Below the pieces are notes generated by a model. The model did no database searches and was not told the origin of the DNA. It was given only the letters and a program-made list of their open reading frames with translations. Shown here in pieces: positions 13,074-24,804 of a stretch of 64,000 nt of DNA (position 1 is its first letter; each line of letters begins with the position of its first letter). The DNA comes from Galerina marginata. Its lineage: Eukaryota > Basidiomycota > Agaricomycetes > Agaricales > Galerinaceae. The DNA lies in assembly GCA_023014335.1 (NCBI GenBank), contig JAECYW010000006.1:1674001-1738000 (forward strand). The letters run 5' to 3'. A program made the position numbers and the translations under genes.

Positions 13074-14665
13074 ATGTTGTGCAATGCATGTCGTTCACCA
13101 CTTACTGTTGACGCCGTGCGTCCGATGTCCTTGGACTCCACCAACTCCATGTTGTGTCTTGTAAGCAAACCCGAGTCTTCGTTCGGGTGTGCGAGGACTC
13201 ATATCCCGACGCTTAGGAGACGGTGGCAATGCTGGAGGCAGAAATGACGCAAATAGAAGCAACGATGGAGAGCCTCGCCCAGAGAAGGACGATGCTCAGG
13301 CGGCGGATCAATGCATTATCGCCTACCGCACAATTACCACAAGAAATCTTGACAGAAATATTTCGACTGGCCTCTCATTCATCTGAGGATGGCCCACGGT
13401 CGACCACTCCCCTCTTTTTCGGAGGTATCTGTAAAGAATGGCGGGACATTGCCTGGTCAACGCCTCTTCTTTGGAACTCAGTATCACTGCACGTATCGCG
13501 GAAAACGCATGGCTCTCAGGTCCACCTTTTGCGCGACTGGCTCCTAAGAGCGAACTCGTCACCGCTATATATCAAGCTCACAACGGATGATGAGCACGAG
13601 TCCATTTTTTGTTCTCTTCGAGCCATCATGGACGTCTTGGTTGCTCGGTCCGCTTTCTGGTACAGCCTCGACTGTCTCCTACCCCCTCAATGCCATGAAG
13701 TTCTCAAAAGCAACCAATTTCCTATGCTGACTTCAGTTTCGATACGACCGCCCAAAGGCACCATTTCAACATTCAGCGAGCCTCCTAACATGTTCCTGTC
13801 TGCCCCAAAACTCCTCAATGTCGACCTATCCGGCTACAACTTTCCTGCGATGGTTTTACCTTGGGAGCAATTGCAACGTTTCAAGACCCAATTTCTGACT
13901 GTAGGCGAATGTTTGAAGGTTTTACGACGCTCTCCCAACCTCAAGGAATGTCATCTCGAAAGTGTATATTCGCCCGACCTCCTGTCTTCGCCCACCGTGA
14001 ACCCGCTTCACTCTGAATTAGAGTGTCTAGATGTTACACTCATCAAAGGAGCTGCTATTTCCCTCCTCGACAGCATCACACTTCCCTCCCTTTGCGACCT
14101 TCGCATCGTTTATAGTGGACCAGGTGGTTTCCTCCTCTCCGCCATCAGCTCTCTTGTTTTGAGATCTTCCTGCAATCTTCAACGACTTCATATAGAAAAG
14201 CAAAATTTCCACGACGATGATCTCATACCCTGCCTTGATGCAATGCCCTCGCTATCCCACCTACATTTGGCAGTACTCGCTGATGGCATCCATCCATCAA
14301 TGGGATTAACGACGAAGCTAGTGACCATGCTTCACCCTTCACACCAATCTGGGCCCCCTTTGCTCCCAAACCTACATACCTTCGAGTACCAAGGTCGAAT
14401 TCTGTGCGATGGACATTCTCTTGTCTCGATGTTATCGGATAGGTTTCATGCCAAGCAAGCAGATGCGTCGAAGTTGGAATGTCCGCCAGTCGTTCGGTTA
14501 GCGGTGGCAAGGATCATCTCACCAGCGGCGTTTGACCTATCTGATGAACTTCAAAGCGAACTTTTAAAGCTCTCGGAGGCAGGAATGGAAGTGAACATTC
14601 GGTCTACGGACGACACGCCATCATCGCGGTTTTGTGAGCATCCTCAACTCATAAGTACGTCCTGA
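13074..14665 (+). CDS. F-box-like protein
   Basis: Putative substrate receptor of an SCF ubiquitin ligase. Two exons: 13074-13160 (29 codons with a CxxC, MLCNACRSPL) and 13217-14665, about 511 residues in total. The second exon opens with a coiled-coil (AQRRTMLRRRINAL), then the F-box LPQEILTEIFRLA with an insert and the second half ICKEWRDIAWSTPLLWNSV. After that comes a long leucine-rich region with irregular repeats (SPNLKECHLESV, LQRLHIEKQ, LSHLHLAV), as is usual in the large Agaricomycete F-box expansion. The intron GTAAGC..CTTAG keeps phase 0, which decides the start. An upstream extra exon near 12.87 kb is possible. Confidence 0.82.
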
Positions 14666-14878
14666 ACTAACATCTCTCACAGGACCCGAAAACCCTACCT
14701 CGACCGCCCCGTTGATATAATTTCATTACTTAGCATAATCCAAGTAGTAGCCACGATCGTGTTCAGATGAGCAACGCAGTGTAGTTTTTATATAGAACAT
14801 ACATCTCCGACATACTATCTGACATGAAATCCAAGTCGTATATCACAAAAGAATGAGAGTGAAAACCAAACAGTTGAA

Positions 14879-14897
14879 GTAGTAGTAGTAGTAGTAG
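14879..14897 (+). repeat. (GTA)n microsatellite
   Basis: Six tandem GTA/TAG trinucleotides. Confidence 0.9.
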
Positions 14898-15689
14898 ATT
14901 AACCGGCATGGTCCAATGGCTGAACACCTCTCATGTGTCATCCCGGGCTCTGTGCACCAATACCTATCAAGCCGCGCCGCTTTTAAGGCCGCCCTCACGA
15001 TACCGTACACAGAGCAAAGAGACTGAGACCAGAAACACATTATCACCTAATATCACATACAGAGGCAGAAATTCATTGATACTGTAACAAAATTCTGATC
15101 GATTAGGTGGATTCTCCTTGTTTCGTTTCGGTAGGGGTTTCCTAAGCGAGCATCTGGGTATAGAGTTACCAGTGAGCAAAGTGTCTGGATGTCGTGCACA
15201 GTGCTGGCTGCTCCAAAACTCTCTACAGGCCATAAAAACCAGTAAAACTCTAGCATTTCTAAAGTCTCAGAGAGCAGGTTCTTCTGATGGCTAGAGCACC
15301 TCGTCTTGATGCATCTTGGGTGATTTGGTGCAAGGAAGGTGCTCGAAGCTGACACCGGTCCCAACACTCGTGTAGACGGTTCATAGGCAGAATATTGATA
15401 TTATACTGAAGCCTTTACGCCACGTAACGTAGCTGTAAGATTCACAAGTGACCTATACGATGTTTGTGGATGGATGCAGAATCTGGATGACGGATGACTT
15501 TGGCCAGCGGCGACGTGTTTTCATCCATTCTAAGTTTGGGATTCCGAAATCATCAAGACCTGACTCTGGAGTCTGGGTTGCTCTCTGCACTCGTCACTGT
15601 GTCACCGTGTAGGGGTGGGGTGCTCGAGGAGGGGGGACCCTGGGGGGTTGAGCGAGTTCAAGTTTTTTGGTGGTGGTGGTTGGGTAATT

Positions 15690-15740
15690 TTGCGGTCTGC
15701 TCGTAAATTATAAGAAATCACTGTACTTACGAGTACATAT
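15690..15740. repeat. Second copy of the CGTAAATTAT-type repeat fragment
   Basis: Aligns with about 1745-1780: CGTAAATTAT, one mismatch, AGAAAT, one mismatch, ACT, two mismatches, ACTTA, then GT. Probably two relics of one dispersed element family. Confidence 0.35.
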
Positions 15741-15762
15741 TGAAACGTACATAACACCCGTT

Positions 15763-17308
15763 TCACTCATACGTAGGATAGGTAAAGGTTTCTCTCTTTC
15801 CGTTTTCGTCCACCATTTGCCATCTTACTATAGTCGTTTTTGCATTTCGCAAAAACCATGCCTTGCTTTGGTCAGGAAGTGCGGGGACCCTTCCCATAAC
15901 TTCCAACATGGTGAGTGGCTGATCGCAAAGTCGTGGAGACTCTGCGCCATTGTTCCTTGCTTCGACGAAAGCGCAGAGGACGGAGGGGGTAAAGTTTGAG
16001 CAGTCCTCGATACTGACGGAAATTAACCTCCCATGACGGAAGACCTTGATTGGAAGTTCACTCCACTCCACTTTGTAGTCTATTTCAGCACCCAGCCAGG
16101 CAATGAAGGTGTCTTTAAAGGAAGGACAAGAGCAGATGCAAAGCTCCAATCCATCCCATTCCTTCAGAACGTTGCGTAAGCTGCGTTCATCTATATCTGT
16201 GAGGACGAGGGTTAGATGGGCAAGAAACCGTGGTAGTCTAGGAATTTGACATGTTGTAAATGAAATACAACTTTCTTCGAGTTCTGGCAGCGACGAAGCG
16301 GCGTAAAAGTGGGATATAAAGCCAGGGGAGACGGACTGGAAATGTATGTCGCCTTCTATCTCGGGTGCTTCTTCCCTATATTCTCCGTCAATATTGTTGA
16401 AGGCATAGGAAAGGGATAAGTCGCGAAGATGGTGGGATGTGCGCCCGGTAAATTTGGAGAGGCACAGCACGAAATTCTCTATCGTGTAATGTCCGGTTTC
16501 AAGGAATGCGAACTGGGAGACGTGGAGTGACACGAGCTTGGCAACACTGTGGCTAAACCAATCTAGGGATTGGGCGCTAAGTACGAGATACATAAACCAA
16601 AAACCTGTCAACGACAAAGCCTTGAGTTTCGGGAAAGACTTTGCTAAAGATGGGTCCGTGTTCCCTACGACCGTCCATAGGGGATTCCCAACGATGATAT
16701 CATCAATGCGGGAAATGAGGGAGAGCTTTTCGATGTTTGAAAGATCTTGGCGGAAAAAAATGGTGGGGGACGGAAGACAAGAAGAGTAGGTAATGTCGAT
16801 GGTGACAGACTTGCATCTGTCGATATGGGGAACGAGGGCTTGAACGATCCGAGACACTCGGTCGTATTCCAAATCTCTATGACTTTCTTGAACAATATCC
16901 GGAGCCTCTGAGCTGTTGAACACGAAAACTTCGATGTCAGTCAGGGCTTTCGACCATAGGAAGACGTCGACGGTCGATGAACGGTGCCGGGTCCTTCGCC
17001 AGGTCAAAAACGACTCGAGTCCAACATTCAGGGATTCCTGCGAGTATATCGCGCCAGAGCTTGCATACTGAGGCAATATTATACGGGAACAGCGAGGTTG
17101 AGCGGAGGTCCTCCTCAATCCAGTTGAAGAGTAGAGGTCCATCTGAGTCCCAAGGGTCCTCCTCGATCAGCTTGAAGCGTTGAGGTTCATCGGCAACGTA
17201 TCGAAGCAGAGGCTTGAGTCGACGAGATAAGGCAAATTGAAACTTCAAAATCAAGGCTTGAAGTTCAACGGGTAGGGTATGTAAGGCTGCTGAAGCCATG
17301 GCGGCCAT
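15763..17308 (-). pseudogene. F-box-like gene with a frameshift
   Basis: The N-terminal frame (17308-16937) carries a clear F-box: LPVELQALILKF, an insert, then NIASVCKLWRDILAGIPECWTRV and VFDLAKDPAPFIDRR. The C-terminal body continues in another frame (15763 to about 16980), starting VDVFLWSKALTDIEVFVFNS and ending in a leucine-rich tail. In related Agaricomycete F-box proteins these two motifs follow each other directly, separated by a few residues. Here the frame changes at about 16965-16985 with no room for an intron, equivalent to one extra base. This is either a real lesion or a sequencing error; the rest of both frames is undamaged, so decay would be recent. Confidence 0.75.
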
Positions 17309-17715
17309 GCTTGAAGGTAAAGGTAGTGGTTGTAGTGGCCGATGGCGACGCGTTCAGCGAGAGCTCGGCGCGGAACTTTGAAGTGAGCTCCTCAGGGCAG
17401 ACTGCCTGGGTCTCTTTCGTACCGAAGGGCCAGTAGATTTTACTTGAATTAGAGTATGCCATCCAGTTGTTGGAATATTCATGTGGCTTTCCCGTTTAAA
17501 TTTCTCACGTCTCCTCGAACTCCTCTCTCTCAGCAGAATCACCACATCTGGCCTTCCAACTGACTGCTAAAACTATTTATCCCATTTTCTACAACGAATC
17601 TCAGACAATTCCAACCTTGTAATCTAGAAGGCTTGTCCGGCGCTGTCAGCGACCAGACTTGTCGTCCCAACATTGGCGACTTCGACAAGAGCTCTTACGA
17701 AGGCTTCCGAAGCAC
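17309..17715. other. Divergent 5' region between the frameshifted F-box gene and the NACHT gene
   Basis: About 400 bp between two outward-facing starts; no TATA box clear enough to name. Confidence 0.45.
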
Positions 17716-19945
17716 ATGTTTGAAGGCGCTCATGATTTTATTATACAAGGTGGAAGATTTACCGTGGAACAGAATGGAAGGACAGGTATGCCACCTCATT
17801 GTCGCCGCGAACACGTCCCATTAAACTCTACCCTTACAGGTCTGCAATTGCTTCATCAGAAAATGACACATGGAGCGACCCATGATTCCGCTGAACGATA
17901 TCCTCCTCCGAGATGCCACCCAGATACGCGGAAGACGATAGTAGGCGAGATAATGGATTGGATTGAGGACCGTTCGCGAACCTCGGGTGTGGTCTGGGTG
18001 AATGGTCCAGCAGGGGCCGGAAAGACGGCCATTGCCCAAACCATTTGCGAGAATTGCAAGAAATCAGGCCAGCTTGCTGGAAGTTTTTTCTTTTCGCGCA
18101 CCGTACATGGCAGAAACAATCCACGGTACCTTTTTGCAACCATTGCGTACCAACTCGCCATCGCTATTCCTGAGGTCGGTGATCGAATCGAAAATGCCAT
18201 CACCAATGACCCCTCTATCATTGACAAGTCCATGGAGCTCCAGCTACAGAGATTAATTATGGAACCCTTGCAAGCCTTGGACCTTAGCGCTCGGCCAACC
18301 GTGATCGTGATCGACGGATTAGACGAATGCGAAGGAGAGAACATGCAATGTCACATACTCCAGCTGTTGGGCTCCGTGTTCGGTCATGGCGTCATTCCTG
18401 TCTGCTTCATCGTTGGTAGCCGACCAGAGCCTTGGATTCGTGACGAATTCAATAGTGGCCTACTTCATTGCAATACACGACGAATTTCATTAGAACAGTC
18501 AGAGGAGGCAAACGAAGATATACGCACCTTCTTTCTGGCCGGGTTTTCGGATATTCACAGTAGTCCTAAGTATAGGCAAACGATGGAAGGCATCTCTAAG
18601 CCTTGGCCTTCCGACGATGTCATCAATGACCTCGTGGAGAGGGCATCGGGACAATTCATATATCCCAGCACAGTCCTCAAGTTTGTTGGTGACCCTAATT
18701 ATCGACCGGCTGATCGTCTGGAGATGGTTTTGTCTATCCCCGTCGTCAAAAGCCGAAAATCGAATCCTTTAGCCGAGCTCGATAGACTCTACTCTCAGAT
18801 TCTGTCAACTTGCCCAGAAGTATCCCATACACTGACTGTCCTTGGCAGCATTGTGGCAATGCGTGACACAGGCGCTAAGCTTTGTCTGGAATGGAGCCCT
18901 CAAATTGATTCCTTAAAGATCGTCGAAAAGCTCATTGGCCTACACCCTGGGGATGCCTACCTGGCCATAAGGACTATTCATTCCCTAGTAAAGGTCAGTG
19001 GCCTGGACAACAGCAATGACGATCTAGCCCCAGATGTACTTCAAGGTTGCATTGATAGCGAAGATGCAGTCATATTTTACCATAAATCATTTGTGGACTT
19101 TCTCCTCGACGACACCCGCTCTGGAGATTACAGCGTAGATTTGAAGCCGATCAATGCTAGTCTGGCTTTGGGATGTATGAATATAATGAAAACATTATCA
19201 CTGATACCTGCCACAAGGATCAACTATAGTAAGCCGCCGCCACCACACCTTTTTGCTCTTTTTTCTTATTTCTGGCCATAGTTACGTGGGGATACGCTGT
19301 CCTACATTGGACGGAGCACTGCATTTTGTCAGGACATCCACGGGAGAGTCTTGTTGATTCACTGAGAAGTTTGGATTTGAAATCATATTTGGACACGCTG
19401 CCAAAGTATCAATTAAGCAAGGAATGTGAGGATGCCATCTCACGATTAGCATTTTCGGCGCCCGTGATGTTCGTTCTTTTCGCCTGATATTTTTTATTTC
19501 CTACATTTACGATCAAATCAGATTCCAGAAAAGCAGCGAGAAACTTATCAATCCTATGGTTCCAAATCCGTCAGATATTGAACGCGCAGTGAACTTTTTC
19601 ATCAGCACTGGTGCCCAGAATGATACCATTATGTCCAGCTACGGTGCTCGACTCAAAGCGCTTGCACAATGGTTAGAGGTAAGGAGTTTCATTGGCGTTA
19701 CATTTGATACGAATAACACCCCGATTTCGAAGAAAAGTCCCAAAGTGCCAAGGAAGTTGTTGGAACAATATCATGTTACCTCTAACATCCTATCGTATTA
19801 CAGCCGTCGTGCCTCCCGAAGACCCCCAGACAAAAACAAAGCCTTCAAAGAGGGTATTCCCTCTCAACTCAAGTACACATTAACTTCCATCTTAACTTCA
19901 TTTTGGGGGCCGCAAGTCTGGAAATTCCTCAATCATCGTAGCTAG
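17716..19945 (+). CDS. NACHT-domain P-loop NTPase (NLR-like)
   Basis: STAND-type ATPase of the kind used in fungal NLR-like receptors. Start chosen at 17716 (MFEGAHDFIIQGGRF), the usual N-terminal motif of this family. A 54-nt intron (17786-17839) restores NGRT-GLQLLH. Walker A GPAGAGKT lies at residues 79-86, Walker B TVIVIDGLDEC about 125 residues later, then a sensor-like VGSRPEPWIR and a helical region with FYHKSFVDFLLD. Exon 2 ends at 19228. Exon 3 from 19282 reads WGYAVLHWTEHCILSGHP, and exon 4 from about 19530 reads PSDIERAVNFFI and ALAQWLE; the 3' end is less certain. No C-terminal ankyrin, TPR or WD40 repeats follow, so this is a repeat-less or truncated NLR architecture. The N-terminus is the short FII.GG segment, not a known effector domain. 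Confidence 0.82.
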
Positions 19946-20847
19946 AAGCCTAATATTTTGGTTACTGTGGCTTTTAGAAGTTGCAGTCATCACAGTTGCC
20001 GAGGGATCGTCGGTGCATTTGCCTGATTGGTAAGCGCCACCGGCGCTTAATATTATAATAGATCTTAAACTCTATCAGTATTTCAAAATTAAATAATGTA
20101 GAACCAACAATGAAAGGACTTCATTCTTTTTTTGCTTTGCACCCTCATAGACAGATTGAGTTTAACCTAGGCTCTAGTATTCCAACTGAGAACTTGCTTA
20201 ATTATCTGTAACCTTGTGTAACTATGGAGGCTTCTTTCTTGCATCTGCGTCCTGCCACCTAAGACAGCTACCTCAGGCTGCAATGAATGTGCCGGTTACA
20301 TCCAGCAGCCATATGGTCAGATATAGAGCTTGTATTTTCCAGGAATATGTGTGTATCTTAGGACTTCTGTATTAAATTCGGAAAATGTAACAAATATATT
20401 GTTCATAACCGATCAAACCGATCGCAATTCGCGGCAGTATAGATCGTTTGAGACTTACTCGTCAAACAAAATACCTCGAAACATTGGCTCATGTTTCCAG
20501 AGTCACCAAAAACCGGAAATGTGGGAAATAAATTCAGACCATACTGTGTAAATGTTATTCCACTTGCTTTCATATAGCGCGATGTGTAAAATACCTTGCC
20601 GTTTCAAGTTTTCGTAAGGTATTAATGTACCAATAACAAGTTACTGAGGACTATATTCATTCCCTACGCAAAAAATGACGATGGAGCTTCAAAGCTATTT
20701 TTAGAATTACTGTATGTTCGGAGTGAGTCCTATAAATACTCGTAGACAGCTTTCATAAATGACGTCCTCCTTCTCCCCCACAGAATTCATCCATCCATAA
20801 AAGCTTACAGTTCTCACTCTTCGTTCATTCTCACTAAAAGAATAACA
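19946..20847. other. Intergenic, upstream of questin-oxidase-like copy B
   Basis: No supported gene; a 73-codon frame at 20330-20551 lacks any domain. Confidence 0.55.
20731..20738 (+). promoter_or_regulatory. TATA box of questin-oxidase-like copy B
   Basis: TATAAATA about 110 bp before the ATG at 20848, followed by a pyrimidine-rich leader. Confidence 0.5.
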
Positions 20848-22946
20848 ATGTCTGCTACGTCTAATTTTCTATTTCCAGTCCCTTCTTTGCCTCAGTCTCC
20901 GTTATGCCCCCCTCATTTTCCAGGGGTGTCTCCGGATTCAACCAGGACGCTTCAAAATGTCTTGAAGGATAATCACGAAAAGTGGCATATTTTCTTCAAC
21001 GAAAAACGTTTTCACAAGTATGTCGGCTTACTTCACTTTGTGCGTGATTTGCAATTTAGTACCATTCAAGTCATGCAGCCCATCGAGCTATTGCTTCTTG
21101 GGCCCTTGGCGCGGATGCCTCGATTATTCAGTCCGGATACGAGAGAGACTGCAATTACGAGAAACCAGCTTTCAAATCTCCCCGACCTATCACCGCAGAA
21201 ACCTTTAATGAGCACCTTGGAGACGAGAAGTGAGTCTATAACTAACCGACTGCTGTCTGATTTATAATACGGCTTTGCTTCAAAGATATTTCAACTCCTA
21301 CTTGGAATTTTTCACGGCATACGTGAAGGATAAAGGGATTTCTGCAGCGCTCGAAGATTTCGTATTTTCCCCAAAAGCAAATCTCGACCCCAAATTTAGC
21401 AAAGCAGATGTGTCACCGGAGGAGCAGCCTCAGATGCTGAGCCGTTTTTTGTCTGGTGTCCTACATCCCATGATTCATACGGGCTATGGTGCCGAGTTCA
21501 ACCTGCCGGGGATGATTGTCGAAGGCATGTCTTGTCACTATCGACATCCCTTGAATTTCAGGCTTATTGTGTCTCAGGTCTAGCTCAGACAGCGGTGCAT
21601 GTCTCGTCTCCGGACCTTCTGGCGCCTTTGTCGTTATTCGAAGACCCCACCTCGGTATCTAATCGAGTAGCAAACAGTGCCAGTGAATCTATTGGAAGTG
21701 CATTCAACAAGGGTGCTCATGCTTTAGATACGGCTTTGGAGAAGGTAGTTCCTGAAAGTTTGCATTTCCACTCTAGCAGGCTTCGAGGTACCCATGCGCT
21801 TACCATTCTCGCGCGCGTTTTGCGCGATTCGGATTTCTCTCCAGCAGACTCTTCAACAAGGGACGAAATGGACATGTTTAAAAGCACTATTCAGAAACAC
21901 GGAAAAGCCTTGGGCGCTTACGTCAATCAGTGGGATGTCAGAGGGGAGAAGATAGAGACGAAAATCGAAGAATTGGCTTGGGTGGTTTGCGTGCTTTATG
22001 GTGTATGTGGTTGGACATATCGAGGCAGCGGGTCAGGGAACAAGGAATTTAATGCGGATTTTTTCTTGTAAGTTCTTCCAACTGTTGCTTCAACCATTCA
22101 TTTTGAATTCGGACAACCAACAGCATGCACCTCGTTACATCTTCCATCTTTCTTCCCGCTCTTTGCGCTGTCCTGACGCCAGCCTCTCAAACACGCCTTC
22201 TGAAAGCCTACTTCATGACCGCGCTGACTTGGGCTGTCGCGCGTGGTCGTCCGGGGGTTGACGTCAATGGCTTTGTTGCAGAGATGCAGAATCCGAGGTC
22301 CTTCTCCACCCCTTCTTCGGCACCCAAATGGGAAAGCGCGTGGATGAGAATGGTGGAAGAAGCAAGAGCGCATCATGATGAACATGTGACTAAAGTTATT
22401 AGGTCGCTTGCTGGTTGGGCTGGGGTTTTCGGAACGAGAACGTCAAGGGCCAAGTTGCAGTCCACCGCGCGGTACCGGGATAATGATAGATTCCTGACAG
22501 AGGATGAAGCTGAGTGCGCAGGTCTCGGAATGGGATTGGAAGGCCCGAACGAAGGGGTAGCGGCCGACAGCTCGAAGGGCCAAAAAAGTGCCAATAATGA
22601 AACGGGTGCCGCTGAATTCGTTCAAGGAGCAGGCTCTTTCAATGCTACATCTCCTGGACCGGCAAGCGATGCTTTGAATGTGGACAAGGATCGACCTATA
22701 TCGGAAGACGATCCAAATGTCATACCACACACAGAGCTTCCAGGCTCCGAATACCTAGACGGTCGCCTATTCTTGAGAGTAGGAATTTTGACGCTTGGGA
22801 GGATGGGGTGGGATTTGGAGGGGAAGAATACAAAGAGGCCTTGGGAGAAGAAAGACGGGCAGAGAGAAGAGGAAGAGTTTTGGGATTTTCAAGGGTTCTT
22901 CACTGAGAGGGGTGGGACTGAAGAGAGCCCGAAAGCAAAAATTTGA
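20848..22946 (+). CDS. Questin-oxidase-like (DUF4243) protein, copy B
   Basis: Paralogue of the 10314-12007 gene with the same exon phases, roughly 630 residues. Exon 1 ends at FHK before GTATGT. The acceptor after ACCATTCAAG (about 21071) gives NHAAHRAIASWALGAD and ITAETFNEHLGDE. The next exon has MLSRFLSGVLHPMIHTGYG and EFNLPG; then LAQTAVH, HALTILARVL and EFNADFF; the last exon starts MHLVTSSIFLPAL. It differs from copy A by two insertions: about 30 residues after LAQTAVHVSSPDL, and about 100 residues of acidic low-complexity sequence (about 22440-22730) before YLDGRLFLRVG. The gene appears intact. Enzymatic activity and substrate are not shown. Confidence 0.82.
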
Positions 22947-23111
22947 GTGGGGACTGGCGTAAGTAATCAGCAATCATGTTTAGTCGAGTCTATGCTTGGA
23001 ATTAATAACAGTTTCCAAAGTACTTTTTAAGTCATACCTGGAAGATCACATTGCGGGAGAAGCTTTGAATTAACGCCGGCCTTGTATTCGGGTTGTAGAT
23101 AATCAACATGA

Positions 23112-24491
23112 TCACCAAATGAGCAGATGGGCTTCTATTCCTCTCCTTCTAAATTCTTCGAAAGCGCGTTTGTCTTTCGAGAATTCGCCAGGGCTATCCA
23201 CCGTTATGTCTACATGTTTGAGAAAACTTCCAGGAGATTTCGTCGACAAACGGGAGAGAACCATGGCGGATATGAGACCGTCTGACTTCACTTGGCAGCG
23301 GCTCAGCGACAATACTTCTAAACGAGGAAGGGTACAAAAACCCGTCCCGCTGTTCCAAGTAGGCCGATGCGTAAGGAATTGGATTAAGATGTCAGTAAGG
23401 CTGAGGTGAAGAACCAGATGAACGAGGTTGACCATCCTCGGTAGAACGAGGAGGTTCATGAAATGGTTTTGGATCATCAAAAGGTTTGTATCCCCCAGAG
23501 AACTGCTATACGAGAAACGGCGAAGGTGCGGCTGAGTTGCATCAGATGCCATGGTTCGTAGAATTGTCCATCCTTCCTCGGATAGTCGTTGTTCGACGAC
23601 GTCTATGTTTAATTCCGATAATTGAGGGAAGCTGAGGCTGGGAAAGAGGGCGTCGATTATCCGAGGCGAAGTTACAGTTAGTATTTGAGCATTCACCGTT
23701 ATGCGTTGAGGAGCAGTCTCTCGATAGTCATCCAACTCGCCTAGCTGCAGGTTTCGGAGGTTTTGAGCCTTGTCCAGAACATGAATAAGCTCGTGTAAGG
23801 TGCGGGGACGTTCTAATTTCAAATCAGTGAGACGGTCCCATGGAACGTTTCTTGGGAGGTCAGAGCCAAACGTTGACGACCAGTCGACTTTTTGCAAAGA
23901 TGAGGAGGACATTAAGACGGTGAAAATTTCGTCGGTGCGCATGAGGTCCCAGCCTTCGAGTTGTAGTTCAACAGATTTTAGAGACGACACATCTCCGGGA
24001 CGTAAGCTGGAAAAAATCCCAGACGCATAGTCAGGCAGTCGAAGAGATAATGATCTCCATTGGTGAGATTTACTACCAAGGATTTTGGATAACTCCGGGA
24101 ACATTGGTGAGAACCATCCTTCAACTGTCGGTTTGTAAAAGGCGATGACAATTGAGAGTGGCCTTGTCGAAGCATTGTTCAGCCAAAATCGAAGGAGAGA
24201 AATTTGACTGGGACTGATATTGTAAATGTAGACAGAGGACCATATCACGGTGATCTGAAGGGCGGCCTGGCGTAGACGAGAATTGACGTGACACAGGGTC
24301 AAGGGAGTAAGATAAGATCCAGGGAAAGACGAAATGCGTCCAGAGCCAGACCGGCTGTCGTTATCGGGATTAGAGGGCTGTCGAAATATGTATTCATATA
24401 TAACTTCGAGAACGTCCAGTGGCATGGATTCCAGAGAATTCGGGCCTGCCATCACTTTGATTGAAGTAACTGCTGGGAGGTCACTAAGCAT
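23112..24491 (-). CDS. F-box-like protein
   Basis: Single-exon frame of 459 residues. The N-terminal F-box reads SMPLDVLEVIYEYIF, a Ser-rich spacer, then LTLCHVNSRLRQAALQITVIWSSVYI; typical follow-up is LRFWLNNASTRPLSI. The rest is a leucine-rich region (SLKSVELQLEGW, LRNLQLGELDDY, LPRLEVLSLSRC) ending IEAHLLIW, a common end in this expanded family. An inner ATG (MAGPNSLESMP) is an alternative start. Probable SCF substrate adaptor; the target is unknown. Confidence 0.8.
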   Translation of the reverse strand: MLSDLPAVTSIKVMAGPNSLESMPLDVLEVIYEYIFRQPSNPDNDSRSGSGRISSFPGSYLTPLTLCHVNSRLRQAALQITVIWSSVYIYNISPSQISLLRFWLNNASTRPLSIVIAFYKPTVEGWFSPMFPELSKILGSKSHQWRSLSLRLPDYASGIFSSLRPGDVSSLKSVELQLEGWDLMRTDEIFTVLMSSSSLQKVDWSSTFGSDLPRNVPWDRLTDLKLERPRTLHELIHVLDKAQNLRNLQLGELDDYRETAPQRITVNAQILTVTSPRIIDALFPSLSFPQLSELNIDVVEQRLSEEGWTILRTMASDATQPHLRRFSYSSSLGDTNLLMIQNHFMNLLVLPRMVNLVHLVLHLSLTDILIQFLTHRPTWNSGTGFCTLPRLEVLSLSRCQVKSDGLISAMVLSRLSTKSPGSFLKHVDITVDSPGEFSKDKRAFEEFRRRGIEAHLLIW

Positions 24492-24804
24492 AAAGAAATA
24501 TCAAGTTGTCGAATGTACCCACTGCCAACAGCACCTGTGAGGGGGCCTAGAAAGGCGCGAAGAATCTGTTAAAGCTTTTGCAATATAGAATGTAGGGTAC
24601 GGTATTTCGAAAGAATGGCAATGAAGATTGAATGACTGCCACAGCTCCTGGAGGATGGCGGCAAGAGTGAGGTAATCGTTCGGCATCCTCGTTCGGGAAA
24701 TTGGGATTGATGTGGCCATCAGCCTCTGAACCAAATATCGCCCCCTAAATGTACACAAGTGGAAAGCAATTGCAACTCTCTTTCTTCAGGTTCTTGCTTT
24801 AGGA

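Larger units (their letters stand above)
14666..15762. other. Intergenic with a microsatellite and a dispersed repeat fragment
   Basis: No supported gene. Minus frames at 14967-15233 and 15053-15367 have no domain. Two repeats are listed separately. Confidence 0.55.

Noticed and set aside
14905..14960. tRNA-like sequence with an A-box-like TGGTCCAATGG
   Set aside because: No B-box (GGTTCRANTCC) follows and no 7-bp acceptor stem can be formed; at most a degenerate relic.
17786..17839. Reading the NACHT frame straight through these 54 nt
   Set aside because: The segment has a GTATGC donor and a CTTACAG acceptor, and removing it gives the family-typical NGRT-GLQLLH; treated as an intron divisible by three.
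10314..22946. A polyketide biosynthetic cluster because of the questin-oxidase-like genes
   Set aside because: No polyketide synthase, methyltransferase, cytochrome P450 or transporter cluster is present around them.
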